Below are positions 1 through 7,518 of a stretch of DNA of 64,000 bases, piece after piece. Origin of the DNA: DASSUW01 sp963803335. Its GTDB lineage: Bacteria > Actinomycetota > Thermoleophilia > Solirubrobacterales > Solirubrobacteraceae. Both the position numbers and the translations under genes were made by a program. Every line of letters begins with the position of its first letter. The first letter of the stretch is position 1. Location of the stretch: assembly GCA_963803335.1 (NCBI GenBank), contig CAWDME010000009.1, positions 248,001-312,000 of the forward strand, given 5' to 3'. The notes under the pieces were generated by a model. The model did no database searches, was not told the DNA's origin, and saw only the letters and a program-made list of their open reading frames with translations.

Positions 1-1317
1 CAGCCGGTCGACGTCCGCCTTCGAGCGCTGCTCGGTCAGCGCCACGAGCAAGCCGTCCTCGAACTCGGGATAGTCCGCGCTCAGCGGGTAGCCGGGGTTG
101 ACGCCGTCGGCCGCGCAGCGCTCGATCACGCGGTCGACCGGCGCGGCCAGCCGCACCGCGAACTCGCGGACGACCGGCTGCTCGTGCAGCAGCTCGACCC
201 CGTCGATCGCCGCCAGCGCGCGCCGCGCGTACGCGGTGCGGTGCAGTAGCAGGTCCCCGAGCTCGACGATCCCGCGGCGGCCCAGCCACGAGAGGTAGAC
301 GATCCCGGCCAGCGCGTTGAGCGTCTGCGCGGTCGTGATGTTGTGCGTCGCCTTCTCGCGCCGGATGTGCTGCTCGCGCGTCTGCAGCGTGAGCACGAAG
401 CCGCGCCTGCCGTCGACGTCGGTGGTCTCGCCGGCGATCCGGCCCGGCATCCGCCGCAAATACCGTTCCTGGGCGGCGAAGAAGCCGAACGACGGGCCGC
501 CGTAGTCGAGCCGGTTGCCGAGCGGCTGGCCCTCCCCCACCGCGATGTCGACCTCGAAGTCCCCGGGCGGTCGCAGCACGCCGAGCGTGATCGGGTCGCA
601 CTGGACGACCAAGAGCGCGCCGGTCTCGCGGGCGATCGGGGCGAGCGCCTCGAGGTCCTCGACGGCGCCGAGAAAGTTCGGCTGCTGGAGGAAGACCGCG
701 GAGACGTCGTCGTCGATCGCCTCGCGCAGAGCGTCGGCGTCGGTCACGCCCGCGCTCAGCGCCACGTCCTCGACCGCGGTGCCGTAGCCGGCGGCGGTGG
801 TGGCGAGCGCCTCGCGCGAGTGCGGGTGCAGACCGCGCGAGACCACGAACTTGCCGCGCTGGTTCTGCAGCCGCGCCAGCCAGCCGGCCGAGGCCACGGC
901 CGAAGGCGCCTCGTACAGCGTCGCGTTCGAGACCGGCAGGCCGGTCAGCTCGCTGATCGCCGTCTGGTACTCGAACATCACCTGCAGCGTCCCCTGCGAG
1001 ACCTCGGGCTGGTACGGCGTGTACGGCGTCAGGAACTCCGACCGCGCGAGCAGGGCGTCCACGAGCGCCGGCACGTAGTGGTCGTACATCCCGGCGCCCA
1101 GGAACGAGATCTCGTCGTCGGTCGACACGTTGCGCCGCGCGAGGTCGCGCAGGTACGCGTACACCTCCTGCTCGGGCTTGCCCGGCGGCAGGTCGATCGC
1201 CCGGTCCAGCCGCACGCCCTCCGGGATGTCGGCGAACAGCTCGTCGATCGAGCCGGCGCCGATCGCCTCGAGCATCGCCTCCCGGTCGGCGTCGGTGGCG
1301 GACGTGTAGCGGCTCAA
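1..1317 (-). CDS. gcvPA: glycine dehydrogenase (decarboxylating) subunit 1, 3' end outside window
   Basis: This is the N-terminal half-type P-protein of the glycine cleavage system. With subunit 2 it decarboxylates glycine using PLP and passes the aminomethyl group to lipoyl-GcvH. The visible 439 residues carry family blocks such as FLGAGMYDHYVP near residue 45, YTPYQPEVSQGTLQ, PNFLGAVED and YGGPSFGFFA. In the split form the PLP lysine sits in subunit 2, which presumably lies off the left edge. The likely start is a TTG at 1317 that overlaps the gcvH stop by four bases (frame MSRYTSATDADRE), which implies translational coupling. The stop codon is not in the window. Family assignment is firm; the exact start is inferred. 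Confidence 0.93.
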   Translation of the reverse strand, partial: MSRYTSATDADREAMLEAIGAGSIDELFADIPEGVRLDRAIDLPPGKPEQEVYAYLRDLARRNVSTDDEISFLGAGMYDHYVPALVDALLARSEFLTPYTPYQPEVSQGTLQVMFEYQTAISELTGLPVSNATLYEAPSAVASAGWLARLQNQRGKFVVSRGLHPHSREALATTAAGYGTAVEDVALSAGVTDADALREAIDDDVSAVFLQQPNFLGAVEDLEALAPIARETGALLVVQCDPITLGVLRPPGDFEVDIAVGEGQPLGNRLDYGGPSFGFFAAQERYLRRMPGRIAGETTDVDGRRGFVLTLQTREQHIRREKATHNITTAQTLNALAGIVYLSWLGRRGIVELGDLLLHRTAYARRALAAIDGVELLHEQPVVREFAVRLAAPVDRVIERCAADGVNPGYPLSADYPEFEDGLLVALTEQRSKADVDRL

Positions 1318-1700
1318 GTGAGGCTGCCCTCGTAGGCCGCGCGGTCGAGCAGCTCCTCCACCTCGGAGGCCTCCGAGAGCCGCACCTTCACCAGCCAGCC
1401 GTCGCCGTACGGGTCCTCGTTGATCTTCTCGGGCTCGTCGCCCAAGGCCTCGTTGACCTCGACGATCTCGCCCGACAGCGGCGCCACCACGTCCGACACC
1501 GCCTTCACGGACTCGATCTCCGCGTACGGCTCGTCCTTGCTCACCGTCTTGCCGACCTCGGGCGGGTCGACGAACACGACCTCCCCCAGCTGGTCCTGTG
1601 CGTACCAGGTGATCCCGAACGTGGCGACGTCGCCGTCGATGCGCGCCCAGTCGTGCTCGGGGTGGTACTTGAGGTCGTCGGGATAGCTCGCGTCGGCCAC
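1314..1700 (-). CDS. gcvH: glycine cleavage system H protein
   Basis: A 128-residue lipoyl carrier protein that shuttles the aminomethyl intermediate between the P, T and L proteins. The lipoylation motif ESVKAVSD places the modified lysine at K66, the usual position. The start is a GTG at 1700, two bases after the gcvT stop, giving MADASYPDDLKYHPEHDW; the preceding frame has no H-protein similarity. The C-terminal end (LLDRAAYEGSLT) overlaps the gcvPA start. Length and motif match the family, so T-H-PA is a single operon here. Confidence 0.97.
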   Translation of the reverse strand: MADASYPDDLKYHPEHDWARIDGDVATFGITWYAQDQLGEVVFVDPPEVGKTVSKDEPYAEIESVKAVSDVVAPLSGEIVEVNEALGDEPEKINEDPYGDGWLVKVRLSEASEVEELLDRAAYEGSLT

Positions 1701-1702
1701 GT

Positions 1703-2779
1703 TCAGCGCTCCTTCGAATACAGCGGCTTGGTTGCGATCTCGGCAGCTCGGAGCTTGCCGCGGACATCGATCTCGATCGGGGTACCTGGCTCGGCGTTCG
1801 TGGACGGCACGTAGGCCATTCCGATGCCGATCCCCAGGCAGGGCGACATGGTGCCGGACGTGACCTCGCCGCCGCCCTTCACTGCATTGGCCTGGCGGGC
1901 GATCCCCGGCCCGGTCATCTTGAACGGCACGAGCGTCTCCGCGGGCCCGTTCTCGCGTACGGCGCGCACGGCGTCGGCACCGATGAAGCCCGTGTCCTCC
2001 TTGCAGCACCAGCCGAGGCCGGCCTCGATCGGCCCGCGCTCCTCCATCAGGTCGTTGCCATAGAGGTGGAAGCAGACCTCGAGCCGCAGCGTGTCGCGCG
2101 CGCCGAGGCCGGCCGGTGTCGCCCCGCCCTCCAGCAGGGCGTCCCAGATCGCGGGCGCGTGCCCGGGGGCGATCAGCAGCTCGACGCCGTCCTCACCCGT
2201 GTAGCCGGTGCCGCAGACCAGCACGCCGGGGGCGCCCGCGATGCCCATTCGTGCGGTGCGAAATCGCTTCGGCAGCTCGGCGTCGGCCATCCGGGCCACG
2301 AGCTCGCGCGCGTCGGGCCCCTGCACGGCGAGCATCACGTAGTCCTTGAGGCGATCGTGCACCTTGACCTCGTAGCCGCGGGCCTGCTGGCGCATCCAGG
2401 CGAGGTCGCGCTCGTGGTTGGACGCGTTGGTGACGGTCAGAAATCCGCTGCCGTGGCGGTAGGTGAAGAGGTCGTCGAGCACACCGCCGTTCTCGCGGCA
2501 CATCACCGAATACTGGGCCCCGTCGGGCGCGATCTTGGAGACGTCGTTGGACAGCACGCGCTGGAGGAACGTCTCCGCGTCGCGCCCGGTGGTCTCGACC
2601 TCGCCCATGTGCGAGACGTCGAACACGCCGACGCGGGTACGAACAGCGATGTGTTCCTCGCGGATGCCCGCGTAATGCACCGGCATCTCCCAGCCGGCGA
2701 AGGGGACGAGCCGGGCCCCCGCCGCCACGTGGCGGTCGTACAGCGGGGTCCGCTTGAGCGTCTGCGCACCGGCGGCCAT
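1703..2779 (-). CDS. gcvT: aminomethyltransferase (glycine cleavage T protein)
   Basis: A 358-residue T protein that transfers the methylene group from aminomethyl-GcvH to tetrahydrofolate and releases ammonia. Family landmarks are FAGWEMPVHY near the N terminus, VFDVSHMGEV, NGGVLDDLFTYR, YVMLAVQGPDARELV, CGTGYTGEDGVELL and a C-terminal GTMSPCLGIGIGMAYVP. The start is the ATG at 2779 (MAAGAQTLKRTPLYDRHVAAG); the open frame extends further upstream but is low-complexity and antisense to a decayed lipoprotein. It is first in the gcvT-gcvH-gcvPA operon, with two bases to gcvH. I looked upstream for a glycine riboswitch and did not find a convincing one. Confidence 0.96.
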   Translation of the reverse strand: MAAGAQTLKRTPLYDRHVAAGARLVPFAGWEMPVHYAGIREEHIAVRTRVGVFDVSHMGEVETTGRDAETFLQRVLSNDVSKIAPDGAQYSVMCRENGGVLDDLFTYRHGSGFLTVTNASNHERDLAWMRQQARGYEVKVHDRLKDYVMLAVQGPDARELVARMADAELPKRFRTARMGIAGAPGVLVCGTGYTGEDGVELLIAPGHAPAIWDALLEGGATPAGLGARDTLRLEVCFHLYGNDLMEERGPIEAGLGWCCKEDTGFIGADAVRAVRENGPAETLVPFKMTGPGIARQANAVKGGGEVTSGTMSPCLGIGIGMAYVPSTNAEPGTPIEIDVRGKLRAAEIATKPLYSKER

Positions 2780-3096
2780 GCGACGCGTGACCCTAGCATC
2801 GGCAGACGGCGTCTCGCGGCCGTTTGCGCGGTGCTGATCGCGCTGCTCGCGGGCTGCGGCGGCAGCACGCCCAACCCGGAGGCCGTGCTGGCACAGGCCT
2901 CTCCGGCGGCCTGCACCGGCTGCCGGGGACCCGCGCACAGGTCGGCGTGCTTGGTGACCGCTTCGTCCTCGAGGACAGCGACGGGCGATCGAGCGTCAAG
3001 CTCGCCCGGCTGGGCACGCCGAAGAGCGACGTGCGCACGTCGGGCGACCTCGTCGAGGGCGACGTGACGGTCCCGGTGCGGGACGGCCTGGACTAG
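2778..3096 (+). pseudogene. frameshifted remnant of a small lipoprotein gene
   Basis: Three reading frames together look like one small lipoprotein. An ATG at 2778 opens MRRVTLASAD and soon stops. A second frame at about 2798-2895 gives a positively charged start, a hydrophobic stretch and a clean lipobox (LIALLAGCGG) but has no usable start codon. A third frame from about 2895 to the TAG at 3094-3096 gives a hydrophilic tail (VGVLGDRFVLEDSDGRSS...). Two single-base shifts would restore one protein of roughly 100 residues. Its 5' end overlaps the gcvT start and its stop overlaps that of the convergent c-di-GMP gene. A sequencing error is an alternative to real decay. The function of the ancestor is unknown. 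Confidence 0.4.
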
Positions 3097-5084
3097 GCCG
3101 CGGCGGGTAAGGCGTGGCGGCGCGTGTACGCGGCGCACCAGGCCTCGACCACGGCCGGGTCGAACTGCGTGCCCGCGGCGAGGCGGAGCTCGTCGAGCGC
3201 CTGCTCGGGCGTGCGGGCGGCGCGGTACGGGCGGCCGGCGAGCATCGCCGCGAACGCGTCGGCGACCGCAACGATGCGCGCGCCGAGCGGGATCCCCTCG
3301 CCCGACAGGCCGTCGGGATAGCCGGCGCCGTCCCAGCGCTCGTGGCTGGCACGCACCAGCCTCGCCACCCGGGCGAGGGCGGGCGCAGCGAGGATGATCC
3401 GCTCGCCGATCACCGTGTGGCGGCGCACGAACGTCCACTCCTCGTCGGTCAGCGGGCCGGGCTTGCCGAGGATGGCGTCCGGGATCGCAACCTTGCCGAC
3501 GTCGTGCAGTTCGCTGGCGTGACGGACGTTCTCGACCTCGTCGGGGCTGAGGCCGAGCGCCTCGGCCGTGGCGGCGGCCATCGTGACGGTCTCGGCGTGG
3601 GAGCCCAGTCCGGGATCGCGCTCGGCCAGCGCGCGCAGCAGCACGTCCTTGCTCTGGCGGCCCGCCGACATGCGGCCGGCGTGCTTGTTGGCGTACATCC
3701 GCTGGTCGGCGATCCGCAGCGCCTCGATGGCGTCGTCGGCCTCCAGCGGGAGCGCGATCGCGCCGTGCGAGCAGCCGATGCTGAAGCCGTCGCCGTGCTC
3801 GGACAGCGCCGAAGCGGCGCCGTGGACCATCGGGTCGTGCGACTCGCCGGTGGTGTGGAACAGCGCGCAGAACTCGTCGCCGCCCATCCGGAACGCCTGG
3901 CCGCGGCCGTGCAGGAAGGCGGCGAGGTTGCCGCCGAGGCGCACGAGCAGCGTGTCGCCGGCCGGGTGGCCGAAGGTGTCGTTGTACTGCTTGAAGCCGT
4001 CGAGGTCGAACAGCGCGAGCACCAGCGGGCGCTCGGGCGTCGCCTGCGGCATCAGTTCCTCGAGCGCACGGGCCAGCGAGCGGCGGTTGCCGAGGCCGGT
4101 GAGCGCGTCGGTCAGCGCTTCGTCGCGCGACGTGCGCAGCATCGCCACGTTCTCGCCGAAGGTGAGCGTCGCGCGCGCCATCACGGCGATGAGCGAGGCG
4201 GCGGCGAGGCCGATCGCGAGCACGTTGACGTGGGCGATCGCGCTGTACACGAGCAGGCCGAGGCCGACCGCGCCGAACGCCAGCGGAACCGCGATGACAC
4301 GCACACGCTCCTCCGACGGGCGGCGCTCCCGCACCGGGGCGCGCTGCCACGCGGCGGTGGCGATCAGCGCCAGGCCGGCCCACCAGCCGGCGTCGAACCA
4401 GCCGCCGGACTCGTAGACACCCTGGGCGGTGCGCACGAGGTAGAGCGAGTCGGCCAGCCAGAACGTCGCGACGCCGGCGGCGAGCAGCATCCAGGTGCGG
4501 TCGAGCCGCCAGCCGGTGCTGGCGAGCGCGCCGATCGCGAGGCCGAGGAGCACGAGGTCGAAGAGCGGGTAGGCGAGCCCCGTGGCGACGGCGAGCGCCT
4601 TGCCGTCGACGCTGTCGAGCACCGTCTCGAAGACGATCGCGGCGCTCAGGGCGGCGACGCCGAGTGCGGCGGCGAAGCCGTCGACGACGAGCCGGCGCGG
4701 CACCCCGCGGGCGCGCGAGCGCAGCAGCGCGATCGACCCGGCCAGCATGAGCGGCGGGAAGAGCAGGTAGCCGGCGTCGGCGAGCGACGGCAGCGGCGGG
4801 TCGGGATCGGTCCACAGGACCGCCGTGTAGTAGATCTCGCCGAACGACCACGCGAGCAGACCGCCGCCGATCAGGCCCCACGCGAGGCGCTCAGGGCCGC
4901 GGACGTGGGCCACGCGCGCGAGGCAGACCAGCGAGGCCGCCACCAGCACGACGTCGTGCGCGCCGCGCGAGAATAGGCCGCCGGGGTTGAAGCCGGCCGC
5001 GAACAGCACGTGCAGCTCGTACAGGGCGATCCAGCCCGCCGAGGCGGCGAGCAGGAGGCGAAGCGGGCGCGGAGCAGCGATCAC
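3093..5084 (-). CDS. membrane GGDEF and HD-GYP domain c-di-GMP protein
   Basis: A 663-residue protein with about nine hydrophobic segments in the first 300 residues, then a GGDEF domain (about 325-490) and an HD-GYP domain (about 500-655). The GGDEF active site is intact (FRMGGDEFCALF near residue 400), with the fold-start LTDALTGLGNRRSL, so diguanylate cyclase activity is plausible. The usual RxxD inhibitory site just upstream reads RGQA, so product inhibition may be absent. The HD-GYP half keeps HDVGKVAIP (near 528), RRHTVIGERI and SHERWDGAGYPDGL, all expected of a c-di-GMP phosphodiesterase. It is encoded alone between ftsZ and the lipoprotein remnant. Which activity dominates cannot be told from sequence. 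Confidence 0.92.
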   Translation of the reverse strand: MIAAPRPLRLLLAASAGWIALYELHVLFAAGFNPGGLFSRGAHDVVLVAASLVCLARVAHVRGPERLAWGLIGGGLLAWSFGEIYYTAVLWTDPDPPLPSLADAGYLLFPPLMLAGSIALLRSRARGVPRRLVVDGFAAALGVAALSAAIVFETVLDSVDGKALAVATGLAYPLFDLVLLGLAIGALASTGWRLDRTWMLLAAGVATFWLADSLYLVRTAQGVYESGGWFDAGWWAGLALIATAAWQRAPVRERRPSEERVRVIAVPLAFGAVGLGLLVYSAIAHVNVLAIGLAAASLIAVMARATLTFGENVAMLRTSRDEALTDALTGLGNRRSLARALEELMPQATPERPLVLALFDLDGFKQYNDTFGHPAGDTLLVRLGGNLAAFLHGRGQAFRMGGDEFCALFHTTGESHDPMVHGAASALSEHGDGFSIGCSHGAIALPLEADDAIEALRIADQRMYANKHAGRMSAGRQSKDVLLRALAERDPGLGSHAETVTMAAATAEALGLSPDEVENVRHASELHDVGKVAIPDAILGKPGPLTDEEWTFVRRHTVIGERIILAAPALARVARLVRASHERWDGAGYPDGLSGEGIPLGARIVAVADAFAAMLAGRPYRAARTPEQALDELRLAAGTQFDPAVVEAWCAAYTRRHALPAAA

Positions 5085-5149
5085 GAGTGGATATATCGGC
5101 GCGACACGCCGACTCCGTGAGGCCGGATTCCGGTGCTTTTACTACGCGC

Positions 5150-6223
5150 TTACCGCAGGAACGGCGGAATGTCGAGATCGTCGTCGCGAATCTCGAGCGA
5201 CGAGCGCTGCCGCTCGTCGATCCGCGGCCCACGGTCGCGCGGCCCGCGCTCCCGCTGCTCGCGCGCGGCGCGGATACCGCCGCGGTCGAAGCCCGTCGCG
5301 ATCACGGTGACGCGGATCTCGTCTCCGAGCGCGTCGTCGATCACCGCGCCGAAGATGATGTTGGCGTTGGCGTCGGCCGCCGAGTGGATGATCTCGGCCG
5401 CCTCGTTGACCTCGAACAGCCCGAGGTCCTTGCCACCGGTGATGTTGAGGAGGATGCCGCTGGCGCCCTCGACCGACTCCTCGAGCAGCGGCGACGAGAC
5501 CGCGGCCTTGGCCGCCTCGGCGGCGCGCGACTCGCCGTTCGCCTGGCCGATGCCCATGAGCGCCGAGCCGGCGTCCTGCATGATCGTCCGGACGTCGGCG
5601 AAGTCGAGGTTGATCAGGCCCGGGATTGTGATCAGGTCGGTGATGCCCTGGACGCCCTGGCGCAGGACGTTGTCGGCCTCCCGGAACGCGTCGAGGATGC
5701 TCGTGCGGCGCTCGACGATGGAGAGCAGCCGCTCGTTCGGGATGACGATCAGCGTGTCGACCATCTCGCGCAGGCGGTCGATGCCCTCCTGCGCCTGGCG
5801 CGCGCGCTGGGCGCCCTCGAACTCGAACGGGCGGGTGACGACGCCGACGGTCAGCGCGCCGATCTCGTTCTTGGCGATCTCCGCGATCACCGGCGCGGCG
5901 CCGGTACCGGTGCCGCCGCCCTCGCCGGCGGTGACGAACACCATGTCCGCGCCCTTGAGCGCCTCCTTGATGTCGTCGCGCGACTCCGCCGCAGCGCCCT
6001 GCCCGATCTGCGGGTTGGCGCCCGCGCCGAGGCCCTTGGTCAACTGATGGCCGATGTTCAGCTTGATGTCGGCGTCCGTCATCTGGAGCGCCTGGTTGTC
6101 GGTGTTGCAGGCGATGAACTCGACGCCGGAGAGCCCAGCGTCGATCATCCGGTTGACGGCATTGGTGCCACCGCCGCCGACACCGACGACCTTGATCACT
6201 GCGAGATAGCTGCCAGCTTCCAT
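5150..6223 (-). CDS. ftsZ: cell division protein FtsZ
   Basis: A 357-residue tubulin-like GTPase that forms the cytoplasmic Z ring. It shows the opening IKVVGVGGGGTNAVNRM, the tubulin signature GEGGGTGTGAAPV near residues 100-110, the T7-loop NLDFADVRTIM, and the conserved C-terminal tail DDDLDIPPFLR used for partner binding. The start is the ATG at 6223 (MEAGSYLAVIKVVG), chosen because upstream codons do not resemble FtsZ. It is the last gene of the dcw cluster, 167 bases after ftsQ, a gap that holds a strong hairpin and a probable promoter of its own. No ftsA is visible between ftsQ and ftsZ. Confidence 0.98.
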   Translation of the reverse strand: MEAGSYLAVIKVVGVGGGGTNAVNRMIDAGLSGVEFIACNTDNQALQMTDADIKLNIGHQLTKGLGAGANPQIGQGAAAESRDDIKEALKGADMVFVTAGEGGGTGTGAAPVIAEIAKNEIGALTVGVVTRPFEFEGAQRARQAQEGIDRLREMVDTLIVIPNERLLSIVERRTSILDAFREADNVLRQGVQGITDLITIPGLINLDFADVRTIMQDAGSALMGIGQANGESRAAEAAKAAVSSPLLEESVEGASGILLNITGGKDLGLFEVNEAAEIIHSAADANANIIFGAVIDDALGDEIRVTVIATGFDRGGIRAAREQRERGPRDRGPRIDERQRSSLEIRDDDLDIPPFLR

Positions 6224-6293
6224 GAGTGTTCCGTCCGGACCTCTACTTATAGTCGAGTGTTTCGAGGCACTCGGTAAGGGCGCGGATTGTGGC

Positions 6294-6323
6294 ACGTTAC
6301 GGCGGTTTCCGGCCCGAAGTCAA
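6294..6323 (-). promoter_or_regulatory. probable ftsZ promoter
   Basis: On the minus strand a TTGACT hexamer (6318-6323) is followed after 18 bases by TAACGT (6294-6299), a reasonable match to vegetative -35/-10 elements in a high-GC organism. It sits between the ftsQ stop and the ftsZ start, so ftsZ could be transcribed independently of the upstream cell-wall genes. This is inferred from sequence only. Confidence 0.45.
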
Positions 6324-6348
6324 CGATCGGCAAGCGACGTTGCATAAT

Positions 6349-6379
6349 GCCGACTCTCAAGTTGTGGTTGAGAGTCGGC
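6349..6379 (-). terminator. hairpin after ftsQ (terminator or processing/attenuation element)
   Basis: A perfect 12-bp inverted repeat (6349-6360 with 6368-6379) with a 7-base loop lies just after the ftsQ stop and before the ftsZ promoter. It is not followed by a long T run, so full termination is uncertain; it may partly terminate the dcw transcript or stabilise its 3' end. Confidence 0.5.
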
Positions 6380-6390
6380 CTATTCTCACC

Positions 6391-7194
6391 CTAAGGTTGA
6401 GCATCTCCGTCCGCCGTCTCCTGCGGCACCGGACCGACGCCTCCGGCGGCCACGCGGCCGACGATCCGGAGGTCGAGATACGTCGCGCCGGCAGCGCTCG
6501 GCTCGGCGAGCACACGAGCGGCCGCCGCCCACTTCGAAGGGGCATCGTCGGGCGTCCCGAAGACCAGTGGCGGCCCGTCCTTGAGGGCGAGCGTCAGCCC
6601 GTTATCGCCCCACGAGAAGCGGTCGCTGCGCGCGAGCATCGTCTGCGGTGCGGCCGCGGCGACCGCGAGCGCGGCGCGCGTCCGCCCGTCCGTCACACGC
6701 CCGTCGGGCGGCGTCACGTTGCCGCGGATGGACGGCAGGTCGTTGTCGGCCCGCACGCCGGTCAGGACGATCCCGCCGCCCGAGACCGGCACGCGCCGGC
6801 CGTCGATGTCGAGCGCGGCCACGGGCCGGTGCTCGAGCACCTCGATCGTCAGCTTGTGCGGGAAGTCGCTCTGCACCCGTAGACCGGCCACCGAGGGATA
6901 GGAAGCGACCGCGTCGTCGAGCACCTTGCGGCGGACGTGCAGCGTCGACATCTCGCGCGCCGCGGTGTCGAGCGCGGCCTCGATGTCTGTCCGCTCGCTG
7001 GTCGTCGCCCCGGTCACGTGCACCTGCCTCACGCGCGCGAGTGAGGAGTCGCGTAGCCACATCCACCCGCCCACGAGCACGGCGGCCAGCACGACGACTG
7101 CGGCGAAGCCGCGCACGAACGCTCGACGGCGGGTCACTGCGTGGCGGCTTCGACGCGGCGCGCGAGACCCCTCCCAGGCGGAATATCCCGGCAC
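6391..7194 (-). CDS. ftsQ: cell division protein FtsQ (POTRA domain)
   Basis: About 267 residues with a short basic N terminus (RRRAFVRGF), one transmembrane helix (AAVVVLAAVLVGGWMWL, about residues 30-47) and an extracytoplasmic POTRA domain beginning VRQVHVTGATTSERTDIEAAL. Further FtsQ blocks are SYPSVAGLRVQSDFPHKLTIEV and VAALDIDGRRVPVSGGGIVL. FtsQ recruits FtsB/FtsL to the septum. The start is taken as GTG 7194, with AGGA eight bases upstream; a GTG at 7137 just before the basic segment is possible. It is divergent from a small membrane protein at 7215. Confidence 0.9.
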   Translation of the reverse strand: MPGYSAWEGSRAPRRSRHAVTRRRAFVRGFAAVVVLAAVLVGGWMWLRDSSLARVRQVHVTGATTSERTDIEAALDTAAREMSTLHVRRKVLDDAVASYPSVAGLRVQSDFPHKLTIEVLEHRPVAALDIDGRRVPVSGGGIVLTGVRADNDLPSIRGNVTPPDGRVTDGRTRAALAVAAAAPQTMLARSDRFSWGDNGLTLALKDGPPLVFGTPDDAPSKWAAAARVLAEPSAAGATYLDLRIVGRVAAGGVGPVPQETADGDAQP

Positions 7195-7214
7195 CGGTGC
7201 CGTCCTGGCTCCGT

Positions 7215-7463
7215 ATGGAGCTCATCATCGCCATCGCGCTGGCCGGTCCGATCGGCTACGCCGCACCGAACGGGCGCGTCGCGCTCATCGTCTACCTCGC
7301 GCTGTGGGCGGTCGTGCTGCCGATCCAGACCGTCGTCGTCCGCAGCGAGAACCCCGGCGACATCAACGCGGCCTATCCGATCGTCAACGCGCTGATCCTG
7401 GCCGGCGGGATCGCCCTCAACCGGCTGGGAGCGTCCGTCCGAGCGCGCCGGCGTCCCGCGTAA
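7215..7463 (+). CDS. small hydrophobic membrane protein of unknown function
   Basis: An 82-residue protein starting at ATG 7215 (MELIIAIALAGPIGYAAPNG), with three hydrophobic stretches: residues 1-15, VALIVYLALWAVVLPIQTVVV around 22-42, and YPIVNALILAGGIALN around 55-70. It ends in a basic tail. No domain was recognised. It is divergent from ftsQ with 20 bases between starts, and its stop codon TAA lies inside the first copy of a palindromic repeat. Codon use (GC-rich third positions, hydrophobic segments in phase) supports a real gene. Confidence 0.6.
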   Translation: MELIIAIALAGPIGYAAPNGRVALIVYLALWAVVLPIQTVVVRSENPGDINAAYPIVNALILAGGIALNRLGASVRARRRPA

Positions 7464-7515
7464 GGGGGACAGTCCCCCTTACATGTCGGCGCGTAAGGGG
7501 GACAGTCCCCCTTAC
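7460..7515. repeat. paired 23-bp palindromes, 33-bp period
   Basis: Two near-perfect palindromes (7460-7482 and 7493-7515) share arms GTAAGGGGGAC / GTCCCCCTTAC around a single central base and start exactly 33 bases apart. They lie between the convergent small membrane gene (whose TAA is in copy 1) and murC (whose stop follows copy 2 by three bases), so they may act as a bidirectional terminator. A sister pair with the same spacing occurs at 59443-59498. Confidence 0.85.
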
Positions 7516-7518
7516 GCG

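Noticed and set aside
2780..3092. Possible glycine riboswitch upstream of the gcv operon
   Set aside because: I looked for the paired aptamer core on the minus strand; the sequence has no convincing match and is better explained as a lipoprotein remnant.
2503..4881. A frame of almost 800 codons on the minus strand across gcvT and the c-di-GMP gene
   Set aside because: It is arginine-rich and is the +1 shadow of two real genes.
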